Below, piece after piece: positions 1 through 7,888 of a stretch of DNA of 19,491 nt. Numbering within the stretch: the first letter of the stretch is position 1; each line of letters opens with the position of its first letter. Location: the NCBI GenBank assembly GCA_024645145.1, contig JAHEGL010000108.1, positions 1 to 19,491 of the forward strand, written 5' to 3'. The position numbers and the translations under genes were made by a program. Below the pieces are notes generated by a model that was not told the origin of the DNA, did not search any database, and saw only the letters and a list, made by a program, of their open reading frames with translations. This stretch comes from Planktotalea sp. (GTDB taxonomy: Bacteria; Pseudomonadota; Alphaproteobacteria; Rhodobacterales; Rhodobacteraceae).

Positions 1-30
1 GGAGCTTCCATGATTGGAGCTTCCATGTTG
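1..30. repeat. Two 15-bp tandem direct repeats
   Basis: Bases 1-15 and 16-30 match at 13 of 15 positions, with the first 12 identical. The repeat encodes the MEAP units at the start of the mature secreted protein on the minus strand. The array may continue beyond the left edge. Confidence 0.7.
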
Positions 31-89
31 CCAGCGAAAGCTGTGGAAGCAGCGACGGAAAGTGCCGCAGCAAGTGCGATTTTTTTCAT
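1..89 (-). CDS. Small secreted protein, N-terminal part only
   Basis: Only the first 29 codons are in the window; the gene runs off the left edge. The start is the ATG at 89-87, preceded by AGAGGA about seven bases upstream. The translation begins MKKIALAAALSVAASTAFAG, a classic Sec signal peptide with a lysine-rich start, an alanine-rich core and a cleavage site near AFA-G. The mature part starts with a tandem motif: MEAPI then MEA, encoded by two 15-bp direct repeats at 1-30. I do not recognise the family and assign no function beyond export to the periplasm or beyond. The 138 bp upstream (90-227) separates it from the next minus-strand gene, so it probably has its own promoter there, although no clear -35/-10 pair is visible. 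Confidence 0.7.
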   Translation of the reverse strand, partial: MKKIALAAALSVAASTAFAGNMEAPIMEA

Positions 90-227
90 TGTAGTATCCT
101 CTAGAATTCGCCTACCGCCCAGACATAGGGCCATAAGACTTAAACCACGTCCCACCTTCTAACCAGCTATTTTAACGGAATGCAAACCCATCTTTTAACC
201 ATTCAGGCTAAGATCGACATGATGTCG

Positions 228-854
228 TCAAATAAGCAACACTTGTGTGCCCACTTTGGCCATCCCAAACAGCTGCGCAATATGCTCATTATAAAGGCCA
301 ATACACCCATTTGATGACCGACGGCCAATTTTTCGCGTGTCGTGCGTTCCGTGAATGCGATAATACGTCCAACTCAGATACAGCGCATGCGTACCAAGCG
401 GATTATCTGGACCCGGCTCAACAACATCAGGCCACTCAGGATTACGTTTCTTCATGGAAGGTGTGGGTCGCCAAGTCGGGCCTTCAACCTTACGCACAAC
501 TTTCGTGCGGCCTTTCTTCGTCAAATCGGGCGTTAACGGCACAGAAGACGGATACAGTTTATACGTATCGCCCCCTTCGGACCAATAATGCAAAGCGCGA
601 CTTGAAATATCGACCAAGATCGCACCGTTATTCAAATTATTGAAATAGGGCTGCCAATCCAGCGTGCGGAACGATGAAATGTTGCGACGCACCGCTTCGC
701 TGATATCGCGCTCAAGTTCAACGGTTCCATTGCTTGGCAATCCCGGCTGCGTCGCCAAGGCTTGCTGGGCAATCGCGGGACCTGCAAGAACCGATGCACC
801 GGCTGCCCCGATAAAGCTACGACGGCTTAACGCCTTATTTGATTGTCCACTCAT
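228..854 (-). CDS. Tat-exported L,D-transpeptidase (YkuD) family protein
   Basis: A 208-residue protein. YkuD enzymes cross-link peptidoglycan peptides or attach proteins to them in the periplasm, using a catalytic cysteine. Residues 10-16 read SRRSFIG, followed by an alanine/glycine-rich core and an AIA-Q cleavage site near residue 29, a good twin-arginine signal. The catalytic region is HGT at 168-170 and SSNGCIGL at 180-187, with C184 the probable nucleophile. In the usual SHGCxR(L/M) motif the second and sixth positions are His and Arg; here they are Asn and Gly. I chose the ATG at 854 because the longer frame starts at a TTG (950) and would place 32 charged residues before the Tat motif. 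GGTGA lies five bases before the chosen ATG. It is divergent from the CAP lipoprotein gene. The family call is firm; activity and substrate are not shown. Confidence 0.88.
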   Translation of the reverse strand: MSGQSNKALSRRSFIGAAGASVLAGPAIAQQALATQPGLPSNGTVELERDISEAVRRNISSFRTLDWQPYFNNLNNGAILVDISSRALHYWSEGGDTYKLYPSSVPLTPDLTKKGRTKVVRKVEGPTWRPTPSMKKRNPEWPDVVEPGPDNPLGTHALYLSWTYYRIHGTHDTRKIGRRSSNGCIGLYNEHIAQLFGMAKVGTQVLLI

Positions 855-1021
855 ACCGCTCACCAATTCAGACACTAGTCTTTTAAAGCTCACATTAGTG
901 CGCGAAAGCCTCACTCGCAATTCAAACGCACGCATTTGTGCGATTCTCAACCGATTGTGGGTTTGAATCGCAACGCATTGGGGGATAGTGCTAAGAAAAA
1001 AGCAGGCTAAGGTAATTTAAA
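855..1021. promoter_or_regulatory. Divergent promoter region, L,D-transpeptidase / CAP gene
   Basis: This 167-bp gap separates two genes that start in opposite directions, so promoters for both must lie here or just inside the genes. A weak minus-strand candidate is TTGCGA, 17 bases, TAATGT. I see no strong consensus boxes and no clear operator. Confidence 0.35.
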
Positions 1022-1567
1022 ATGACGCGCATAGGATGTCTCTTAATATCAGCACTGCTGGTTTTGTCAGCATGTGGCGGCTCACAAACCACCTTAGCGC
1101 CAGATGGCAAACCACTTCCAAAAGTCTACCGCATTGGCTCAAACGAGCTTCCTAAGATTCAGTTCCGTATGCTCGACGCCGTCAACTCACTCCGTCAAGC
1201 ATCTGGCGCAGCGCCACTACAGCTTGATGCCAAACTCAACGCAGCTGCAGCAACGCATTCGCGTGATATGTCCATTCAGAACCGCCCTTGGCACTTTGGC
1301 TCCGACGGGTCCTCCCCGATCGACCGCGTACGCCGCGTTGGATATTTTGGCGAGCTGAAAGGCGAAAACATCTCAGAGACATATGAGACAGAACTCGAAA
1401 CCCTAGGTGCATGGATGGAAGACCCAAGCACACGCAACGTAGTTCTGGACAAAACATCTACTCAGATGGGCTTTGCGTATTTCCAGGAATCCAACGGCAA
1501 GATTTGGTGGACGCTGGTGACAGGTGCCCCATCAAGTGCGCCGCCGCTACAGCTTACAGCAAATTAA
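1022..1567 (+). CDS. CAP-domain (SCP/PR-1-like) lipoprotein
   Basis: A 181-residue protein with a lipoprotein signal: a hydrophobic stretch and the lipobox LSAC, with C18 the lipidated cysteine. The CAP domain spans about residues 46-168. Its features are the helix around MLDAVNSLRQASG, then THSRDM with H79, WHFGSDG with H91, and GENI with E115. The usual fourth tetrad position, in the SPxHRxNIL segment, reads DPSTRNVVL, so that histidine is replaced and metal binding may differ. Bacterial CAP proteins are secreted or envelope proteins whose biochemical role is mostly unknown, so I give only the family. It sits between two YkuD-fold genes. The TAA stop abuts the stop of the opposing lipoprotein gene with no spacer. 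The ATG start has only a weak AAGG Shine-Dalgarno. Confidence 0.9.
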   Translation: MTRIGCLLISALLVLSACGGSQTTLAPDGKPLPKVYRIGSNELPKIQFRMLDAVNSLRQASGAAPLQLDAKLNAAAATHSRDMSIQNRPWHFGSDGSSPIDRVRRVGYFGELKGENISETYETELETLGAWMEDPSTRNVVLDKTSTQMGFAYFQESNGKIWWTLVTGAPSSAPPLQLTAN

Positions 1568-2062
1568 TCAGGGATAGATTGTGATCGGCGTGCCATTATT
1601 AACCATGGCGTAGATCTGTTCCATTTCCTTGTTCGTCACAGCGATACATCCAGCAGTCCAGTCGGGACCCTTTGGGACGAAAGCGTTTGGCTGCCCGTGG
1701 ATAAAGATATCACCACCAGGACTAACACCCGCAGCACGTGCTTTTGCGATGTCTTGCGCATTCGGATAATCAATCCCGATCGACAAGTGGAACTTTGAAT
1801 TCGGGTTCCGGCGGTCAATGATGTAATTGCCCTCAGGTGTGCGGCCATCACCCTCTTCACGCTTGTGCTGATATGGCGCAAAACCAAGATCAAAATCATA
1901 GCTGCGCAGTGCTTTACCTTTGTGCATCAGATGCATCTTACGCTCACCTTTGAAAACGATGACACGCGTGACCTCTGGGCCGTTATAACGCTTAAATTTG
2001 CTACCACACGCGGTAAGCAACAATGCGGATGCCGCTGAAAGAAGAACAATCCGTCGTTTCAT
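1568..2062 (-). CDS. L,D-transpeptidase (YkuD) family lipoprotein
   Basis: A 164-residue protein with lipobox LLTAC (C19), so it is probably lipid-anchored facing the periplasm. The YkuD fold is indicated by VTRVIVFKGERKMHL near the start, DGRTPEGNY at 72-80, IHGQ with H122, and DWTAGCIAVTN at 134-144 with C139 as nucleophile. This TxGCxA(V/I) version is typical of the ErfK-like group. The expected role is peptidoglycan remodelling or protein attachment. It is distinct from the Tat-exported homologue about 700 bp away, which has a different catalytic motif. The gene is convergent with the CAP lipoprotein (zero spacing) and lies 78 bp downstream of the sodium-channel gene on the same strand, in an AT-rich gap that could hold its own promoter. 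A GAGG lies rather far (11 bases) before the ATG. Confidence 0.92.
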   Translation of the reverse strand: MKRRIVLLSAASALLLTACGSKFKRYNGPEVTRVIVFKGERKMHLMHKGKALRSYDFDLGFAPYQHKREEGDGRTPEGNYIIDRRNPNSKFHLSIGIDYPNAQDIAKARAAGVSPGGDIFIHGQPNAFVPKGPDWTAGCIAVTNKEMEQIYAMVNNGTPITIYP

Positions 2063-2140
2063 GAAAAGTACTGCCTCAATATTTATACGCTTATAAGTTG
2101 CAATTTTCTTAAACGGTTTTGGCTGTTCTTCAAAAGGAAA

Positions 2141-2932
2141 TCATTTACTTTGACGCTGTTGTGACTCTGCTGTCTCTTTGAGCAGCTTTTCTATTTCTTT
2201 AAGGCGTTCCAGAACGTCATCGCGGTAGGCATCTGTCCGCTGCACATCCTCTTCCTGATGCGCGTCCTGCATGGAATTCACGATCAAACCCACCAACAGG
2301 TTAACCACAGCAAACGTGGTCACCAGAATGAACGGCAAGAAGAACGCCCAAGCATAGGGGTATAGTTCCATCACTGGACGCACGATGCCCATGGACCAGC
2401 TCTCGAGCGTCATCACTTGAAACAGAGTATAACCTGATTGACCAAGTGATCCGAACCACTGCGGAAAGTCAGTGCCAAATAGTTTTGTCGCAATCACAGC
2501 GCCAATGTAGAAGATGATCGACATCAGTAGGAAAACACTGCCCATTCCAGGAAGCGCTGTAACAAACCCCTCCACAACGCGGCGTAGGCTTGGCGCAACA
2601 GATACGACACGCAAGACACGCAGAATACGAAGCGCGCGCAAGACCGACAAACCGCCCGTAGATGGCACAAGCGCAATTGCAACGACTGCAAAATCAAACA
2701 GGTTCCAGCCATTGCGGAAGAAACGCGTGCCTCTTGCGATCAGCTTGGCCACGATCTCTAAGACAAAAATAGTAAGACAAGCTTGATCAATGACCAAAAT
2801 CAAAGTGCCAAACTGTGCCATAATCGGTTTGGACGTCTCCAACCCCAGCACGATCGCGTTCACGATGATGACCACGATGATAAAATTGCTAACGATCGGT
2901 CGTTCTAACCACTTGTCTAGCGCTTGACGCAT
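2141..2932 (-). CDS. Voltage-gated sodium channel (bacterial Nav type)
   Basis: A 263-residue six-helix channel subunit; bacterial Nav channels assemble as homotetramers in the inner membrane. S1 is about residues 12-31, S2 44-66, S3 75-90 (NLFDF countercharge), S4 95-112 with arginines at 99, 102, 105 and 108 every third residue, S5 131-150, and S6 195-222. The selectivity filter TLESWSM (175-181) is that of the sodium-selective NavAb/NavMs group rather than the TLESWAS of NaChBac. A cytoplasmic tail with a short heptad-like coiled coil (about 238-255) closes the protein, as expected for tetramer assembly. The ATG at 2932 is chosen over 2986 because AAAGGAGG at 2938-2945 sits five bases upstream. 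It is the last gene of a tight minus-strand run, 16 bp after an RNA methyltransferase gene. The physiological role in marine bacteria is not settled. Confidence 0.95.
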   Translation of the reverse strand: MRQALDKWLERPIVSNFIIVVIIVNAIVLGLETSKPIMAQFGTLILVIDQACLTIFVLEIVAKLIARGTRFFRNGWNLFDFAVVAIALVPSTGGLSVLRALRILRVLRVVSVAPSLRRVVEGFVTALPGMGSVFLLMSIIFYIGAVIATKLFGTDFPQWFGSLGQSGYTLFQVMTLESWSMGIVRPVMELYPYAWAFFLPFILVTTFAVVNLLVGLIVNSMQDAHQEEDVQRTDAYRDDVLERLKEIEKLLKETAESQQRQSK

Positions 2933-2937
2933 ATCCG

Positions 2938-2945
2938 CCTCCTTT
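2938..2945 (-). promoter_or_regulatory. Strong Shine-Dalgarno fixing the sodium-channel start
   Basis: On the minus strand this reads AAAGGAGG, five bases before the ATG at 2932-2930. It lies inside the longer open frame beginning at 2986, which argues that the extra 18 residues are not translated. Confidence 0.8.
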
Positions 2946-2948
2946 GCC

Positions 2949-4175
2949 TTAACGCTGCATATGTGGGCGCGAGAGTTTTGCTGCAAGTTCTACATGTGAA
3001 GACCAGCGAAATTGATCCACAACCTGCACCCAATCAAGCGTATATCCCGCAGTGATTAAAACTTTGGCATCCCGTGCAAACGTCACTGGATTGCACGACA
3101 CATAAGCAATCTGAGTAATATCGCTTTTTGCCAATTCAGCGACCTGCGCTTCTGCGCCTGCGCGTGGCGGATCAAGGACTGCAAAATCCAGCTTTGCCAA
3201 TTCATCAGGCAAGAAAGGTCTGCGGAACAAATCCCGCGCGACTGCTTCAACCTTTTTCAGACCCTGCGCCTCACGCCAACCGCGATCAAGCGCTGCGATC
3301 ATCGGCTTTTCGCTTTCCAGCGCGATCATCTCGTAGTGCGCGGCCAGTGGTAGGGTGAAGGTACCGCAGCCTGAAAACAGATCGACGCCTTTCTCACCGC
3401 TCACAGCCTCCATGACGGCAGCTGTCAACGCGTCCTGCCCATGCACCGTCGCTTGCAAGAAGGAACCGGGCGGTGGAGCCACCTTGCCAACACCAAACTT
3501 TTGAAACGGCGGATTGCGCATACCAATGACTTGATCGTCCCACGTTAAGCGCGACAACTTATGCGCCTCAACGATACCAGACAGCCCAAGCGTCAATTCG
3601 TTATCCAGCGGCTTGCCACCCGTCACAAATATATCAAGACCCACCTCTGAGAGCGTGACATTCACAGCCATCTCCCCCTTGCGTGACCCACCAATGCGCG
3701 CGAGGTCGTTCATCAACGCGTCAACACTGAGCAACTCAGGCAACACCAACTGACAGTCAGGCACAGCCACCACCGTATCAGAGCCGCGCGCATGAAATCC
3801 CCAAAGCGCACCCTTTTTCGTGCGGCGCACCGCAAAGGTAGCGCGCCGACGGCTTTGTACAGGCGATGTCACAATCGGGCGAAACTCAGTTTCGATCCCA
3901 TGCGCATCCAGCGCGCTTTTTACGATCTGCTGTTTGTACTCTGCGACGAATGGTTCAGCCGCGTGCTGTAACTGACAGCCACCACAGCTTTTGAAGTGGC
4001 GGCACAAAGGCGCAACGCGCTGCTCAGAGGGCTCAACGATTTTCACATCGCTCAGTCGATCACCGTTGCGCATGCCACTCACGCGTTCACCGGGCAAAGA
4101 GCGGGGCACAAACACAGGGCCCTCGGCGATCCCGTCGCCCTGATGCCCTAACCGTTCAATCAAAAATTCATCCAT
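2949..4175 (-). CDS. RlmD/TrmA-family (uracil-C5) RNA methyltransferase
   Basis: A 408-residue SAM-dependent enzyme that methylates C5 of a uridine in rRNA or tRNA. An N-terminal TRAM-like segment (1-50) precedes an iron-sulfur cluster motif C58-x5-C64-x2-C67 plus C141. The Rossmann methyltransferase domain has VDLFSGCGTF at 264-273 (SAM binding), DPPRAG at 335-340, the catalytic-cysteine motif YVSCNPVTFARD with C361, and WSSHVE at 391-396. The Fe-S motif and overall length fit RlmD (23S rRNA U1939 in E. coli), but RlmC, RlmCD and TrmA cannot be excluded by eye, so I give no symbol. The gene begins 15 bp after the ABC transporter pair and ends 16 bp before the sodium channel. The ATG has no strong Shine-Dalgarno, suggesting coupling to the upstream gene. 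Confidence 0.92.
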   Translation of the reverse strand: MDEFLIERLGHQGDGIAEGPVFVPRSLPGERVSGMRNGDRLSDVKIVEPSEQRVAPLCRHFKSCGGCQLQHAAEPFVAEYKQQIVKSALDAHGIETEFRPIVTSPVQSRRRATFAVRRTKKGALWGFHARGSDTVVAVPDCQLVLPELLSVDALMNDLARIGGSRKGEMAVNVTLSEVGLDIFVTGGKPLDNELTLGLSGIVEAHKLSRLTWDDQVIGMRNPPFQKFGVGKVAPPPGSFLQATVHGQDALTAAVMEAVSGEKGVDLFSGCGTFTLPLAAHYEMIALESEKPMIAALDRGWREAQGLKKVEAVARDLFRRPFLPDELAKLDFAVLDPPRAGAEAQVAELAKSDITQIAYVSCNPVTFARDAKVLITAGYTLDWVQVVDQFRWSSHVELAAKLSRPHMQR

Positions 4176-4190
4176 GGGCGCGCTAGTGCC

Positions 4191-6029
4191 TTATTCCGCA
4201 GCAGAACGCACGTCGATAAATCCACCCGATTGCCTGTTCCAATAGCGCGCGTATAGACCGTCTTGCTGTAGCAACGTCTCGTGCGAGCCATCTTCCACAA
4301 TTTGCCCTTGGTCCAGAACGATAATGCGGTCCATCTGTGACAGCGTCGAAAGCCTGTGCGCAATGGCAAGAACGGTCTTTCCCTCCATCGCACGTTCAAG
4401 CGCCGCTTGGATCGAGGCTTCAACCTCACTGTCCAACGCACTTGTCGCTTCGTCCAACACAAGGATCGGGGCATCTTTCAAGATTGCGCGGGCCAAAGCA
4501 ATGCGTTGCCGTTGTCCACCCGACAGCTTCACGCCGCGTTCGCCCAGATATGCATCATAGCCTTTACGCTGTTTGTTATCGCGCAAGTTAGCGATGAATT
4601 CATGCGCTTCAGCCTGCTCGGCGGCGTGGATCATATCGTCCTCTGTCGCGCCGTGACGGCCATACATAATGTTGTCACGTGCGGAACGATTGAACATGGC
4701 TGTCTCTTGCGTGACCATCCCAATCGCGCGGCGCAGCGAGGTCTGCGTGACGCTTTCAAGCGGCTGCCCATCGATCAAGATACGGCCCTGTTCCGCATCA
4801 TAGAGTCTAAGAAGCAGTGAAACGAGCGTCGATTTACCAGCGCCAGACGCACCAACAATGCCGATCTTTTCTCTTGCACCAATCTTCAGGCTTAAACCTG
4901 TAACACCGCCCAACGCGTTGCCGTATTGGAAATCTACATTCTCGAACGTGATCTCGCCTTTGGTCACGTCCAACGCTGTTGTGCTGCTTGCGTCTTCAAC
5001 CCGAACAGGGTTGGCTAAAGTGCGCATGCCATCTTCAATCTCGCCGACGTTTGAATAGATCGCCATAAGTGTAAACGACACCCACCCCGTCATCTGCGCG
5101 ATACGAATAGACACGGCCCCAGCAGCAACAATATCGCCGGGCGTTGCTTGACCAAGTTGCCAAAAATAGATCGACGCGCCCATCAACAGCACCGGCAAAA
5201 TGCCCGCGATCACCATTAGGAAAAAGCGGAATGTCGCGGCAAGCCAACCGTAATGCAATGATTGTTGACGAAACTTACCCATCGCATCCAAGGCGACTTC
5301 ATCTTCATGGGCGTCATGGGCGAACAGCTTAACGGTTTTGATGTTGGTAATAGTATCAACCAACTGGCCCGATACGACCGCACGCGCATTTGCACGCGTT
5401 GCAGCGCGCGCACGGATACGTGGCAAGAACCAAGCAATCAGGGCAAAGTAAAACACCAGCCAGATCACGAACATACCCGCGACACGCCAGTCAATCGCAC
5501 CAAGCAACGCAAAACTGCCCAACAAAGACGCCAATGCAAACGCAACGACGTTGATCGATTCAGACACAACATCCGTGACTGCACGCGCCGTCTGCATTTG
5601 CTTCTGCGCAATGCGTCCAGCGAAATCATCATCAAAAAAGCTAACCGATTGCCCCAGCGACCAGCGGTGCAAACGCGACTGCACAAGGGTCGACACATTG
5701 GGCATGACAATGATGTGGTTCGCGCCTGACGACAGCGCAAACATCAAAGGACGAATGACGACAAAGAAGCCTACCGCAAGCAGAACCATCAAGATGTTCG
5801 CAGGCGTGTAAAAGTTATCCGCGCCAGACCCAACGACAGCATCAATCACAAGCCCAAGAATGTAGGCGGTACCAGCTTCCATTGCGCCCGCCCCCGCGGA
5901 CAAAAGCGCAGCAAGGATTAAAACCGGCCAAGAACTTGCCAAACACCAGCTCACAAATGCCCAAAGCGTGTTGGGGGGTGGCCCGTCGGCTTCGCCAAAC
6001 GCTTCGATCCAATTTTCAATGTTTTTCAT
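4191..6029 (-). CDS. ABC exporter half (permease-ATPase fusion), second subunit
   Basis: A 612-residue type IV ABC half-transporter. Six membrane helices lie within about residues 30-325, and the nucleotide-binding domain from about 355 to the end. Motifs are Walker A GASGAGKST at 393-401, Q-loop Q441, signature LSGGQ at 502-506, Walker B ILVLDE with catalytic E527, and H-loop H558, all canonical. Its ATG overlaps the stop of the upstream, similar half-transporter by four bases (ATGA), with GAGG four bases before the start. Translational coupling of two paralogous subunits points to a heterodimer. The family moves lipids, peptides or drugs outward; nothing here identifies the substrate. Confidence 0.93.
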   Translation of the reverse strand: MKNIENWIEAFGEADGPPPNTLWAFVSWCLASSWPVLILAALLSAGAGAMEAGTAYILGLVIDAVVGSGADNFYTPANILMVLLAVGFFVVIRPLMFALSSGANHIIVMPNVSTLVQSRLHRWSLGQSVSFFDDDFAGRIAQKQMQTARAVTDVVSESINVVAFALASLLGSFALLGAIDWRVAGMFVIWLVFYFALIAWFLPRIRARAATRANARAVVSGQLVDTITNIKTVKLFAHDAHEDEVALDAMGKFRQQSLHYGWLAATFRFFLMVIAGILPVLLMGASIYFWQLGQATPGDIVAAGAVSIRIAQMTGWVSFTLMAIYSNVGEIEDGMRTLANPVRVEDASSTTALDVTKGEITFENVDFQYGNALGGVTGLSLKIGAREKIGIVGASGAGKSTLVSLLLRLYDAEQGRILIDGQPLESVTQTSLRRAIGMVTQETAMFNRSARDNIMYGRHGATEDDMIHAAEQAEAHEFIANLRDNKQRKGYDAYLGERGVKLSGGQRQRIALARAILKDAPILVLDEATSALDSEVEASIQAALERAMEGKTVLAIAHRLSTLSQMDRIIVLDQGQIVEDGSHETLLQQDGLYARYWNRQSGGFIDVRSAAE

Positions 6030-7861
6030 GTGTCCTCGGCATTCAAAAATCCACCAGACTGACGCGCCCAGAAATCAGCATATAGCCCGCCTTTCGCCAA
6101 TAGCGCGTCATGTGGGCCATCTTCAACGATGCGTCCTTGATCCAGAACCAAAATACGATCCATTTGCGCAATCGTGGACAAGCGGTGCGCAATCGCAATT
6201 ACGGTCTTGCCCGCCATCATGCCATAGAGCGTCTCTTGGATCGCTGCTTCCACTTCGCTGTCCAAAGCGCTCGTTGCTTCATCCAAAAGCAAGATCGGCG
6301 CATCCTTCAACATAACCCGCGCAAGCGTGATCCGTTGGCGCTGACCACCGGACAATTTCACGCCGCGCTCACCGACCTGTGCATCGTATCCTTCACGCCC
6401 CTCAGCATCGGCAAGGCCAAGGATAAATTCATGCGCTTCAGCTTGCTTCGCAGCGCCGATCACGTCCTCATCAGTCGCGTCAGGTCGCCCGTAACGAATG
6501 TTGTCCCGCACAGAGCGATGCAGCAGCGAACTATCTTGCTGCACCATCCCGATGTGCGCGCGCAGGCTGTCCTGTGTGACCTTGGCGATGTCTTGATCAT
6601 CAATCAAAATACGCCCACCATCAGCGTCATAGAACCGGAGCAAAAGCTTAACGAGCGTACTTTTTCCTGCACCAGAACGGCCAATCAAGCCAATCTTTTC
6701 GCCCGGCTGAATTTGCAAAGAAACCGGGTCTAAACCGCCTGTTTGTCTCCCATAGTGGTGGGTTAACTGATCAATATTGATCTGCCCTTTACGGAACTCC
6801 AACGCCTTCGCGTTGCTCTCGTCGGTTAAGGTGATTGGCTGCGCGATCGTTTCCATCCCCTCCTTCACAACACCAAGCTGGCGGAAGAAAGACGTAAGCG
6901 CCCACATGATCCAAGCGGTCATTGCATTCAGCCGCAGCACCAGCGCCGTCGTCGCTGCAACAACGCCGACAGACGCTTCTCCAAGTGTCCAAAGCCAAAC
7001 AGCACCACCGACGACACCGATAATCAGCACGCCATTCAACATTACCAAAGTGATGTCCATAATCGTGAAAATGCACATCTCTGTTTGAAAGGTCGTGCGG
7101 GCGTTTTCTATCGCTTCTTTGGCATACTCCAACTCTTGCGGACCGTGACTAAACATTTTCACAGAATGGATGTTTGTATAGGCATCCACGACGCGACCCG
7201 TCACAGTCGAGCGCGCATCAGATGACGCTTGCGAGGCTGGACCCACACGCTTGACCGTCCACACAACAAGGCAGGCATAAAGCCCCAGCCAGATGATCAA
7301 AGGCAACGCCAACCGCGGATCTGCATTGGCAAGCAAAATTGCAGAACCAACAACATAAGCCAGCGAAAAGGTGATCGCATCAAACACCTGAAAAACGGCT
7401 TCGCCAGCTGCGGGTGGTGTTTGCATAATGCGGTTGGCTATACGCCCTGCGAAATCATTCTCAAACCAACCCACAGATTGTCGCAAAACATGTTTATGCG
7501 CGCGCCAACGAATGAGCGTGCCAAAATTTGGCAGGATAGTATTGTTCAAAAGCGCGACATCGATGCCTTGCAAAATCGGGCGCACAAACAAAATCAGAAG
7601 CGCGACAATCACAAACTCTGTGCTGTAGGTCTGCCAGACCAACGCAGGATCGCCCTGCAAAATGTCCACAACGCGGCCCATGTAAGAAATCAACCAAATC
7701 TCCACAACAGCGACGACAATCGACATAATCCCCGTGATCCAGAACACACGCTTAAAGGGCTGCGAATAGGCCATCATAAACGGCCACAACTTTTGCGGCG
7801 GCGTGTCTTGTTCTTCGTAGTCTAAATATGGATCAACAAGGCGTTCGAAAAAGCGCAGCAT
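6026..7861 (-). CDS. ABC exporter half (permease-ATPase fusion), first subunit
   Basis: A 611-residue partner of the adjacent half-transporter. It has the same build: a membrane domain of about six helices within residues 35-325, then an ATPase domain. Motifs are Walker A GRSGAGKST at 394-402, Q-loop Q442, signature LSGGQ at 503-507, Walker B LLLDE with E528, and H-loop H559. Both subunits have complete catalytic residues, unlike heterodimers with one degenerate ATP site. The two proteins share long similar stretches in both domains and look like an old tandem duplication. The gene starts 27 bp after the LysE-type exporter gene. The Shine-Dalgarno is weak (GGAAAG, well upstream). The substrate is unknown. 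Confidence 0.93.
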   Translation of the reverse strand: MLRFFERLVDPYLDYEEQDTPPQKLWPFMMAYSQPFKRVFWITGIMSIVVAVVEIWLISYMGRVVDILQGDPALVWQTYSTEFVIVALLILFVRPILQGIDVALLNNTILPNFGTLIRWRAHKHVLRQSVGWFENDFAGRIANRIMQTPPAAGEAVFQVFDAITFSLAYVVGSAILLANADPRLALPLIIWLGLYACLVVWTVKRVGPASQASSDARSTVTGRVVDAYTNIHSVKMFSHGPQELEYAKEAIENARTTFQTEMCIFTIMDITLVMLNGVLIIGVVGGAVWLWTLGEASVGVVAATTALVLRLNAMTAWIMWALTSFFRQLGVVKEGMETIAQPITLTDESNAKALEFRKGQINIDQLTHHYGRQTGGLDPVSLQIQPGEKIGLIGRSGAGKSTLVKLLLRFYDADGGRILIDDQDIAKVTQDSLRAHIGMVQQDSSLLHRSVRDNIRYGRPDATDEDVIGAAKQAEAHEFILGLADAEGREGYDAQVGERGVKLSGGQRQRITLARVMLKDAPILLLDEATSALDSEVEAAIQETLYGMMAGKTVIAIAHRLSTIAQMDRILVLDQGRIVEDGPHDALLAKGGLYADFWARQSGGFLNAEDT

Positions 7862-7888
7862 GGTCGTCTGCTTTCCGTTTTTAAGGAG

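Noticed and set aside
215..227. CGACAT/ATGTCG hairpin next to the L,D-transpeptidase stop
   Set aside because: The stem is only five pairs with a three-base loop, and no T-tract follows in the minus direction (ATCTTAG).
855..950. N-terminal extension of the Tat-exported L,D-transpeptidase
   Set aside because: It starts at TTG and would bury the SRRSFIG twin-arginine motif 42 residues in, which is unlike a Tat signal.
1592..1609. GCCAT/ATGGC inverted repeat after the CAP gene
   Set aside because: A short five-pair stem with no T-tract on either strand; not a convincing terminator.
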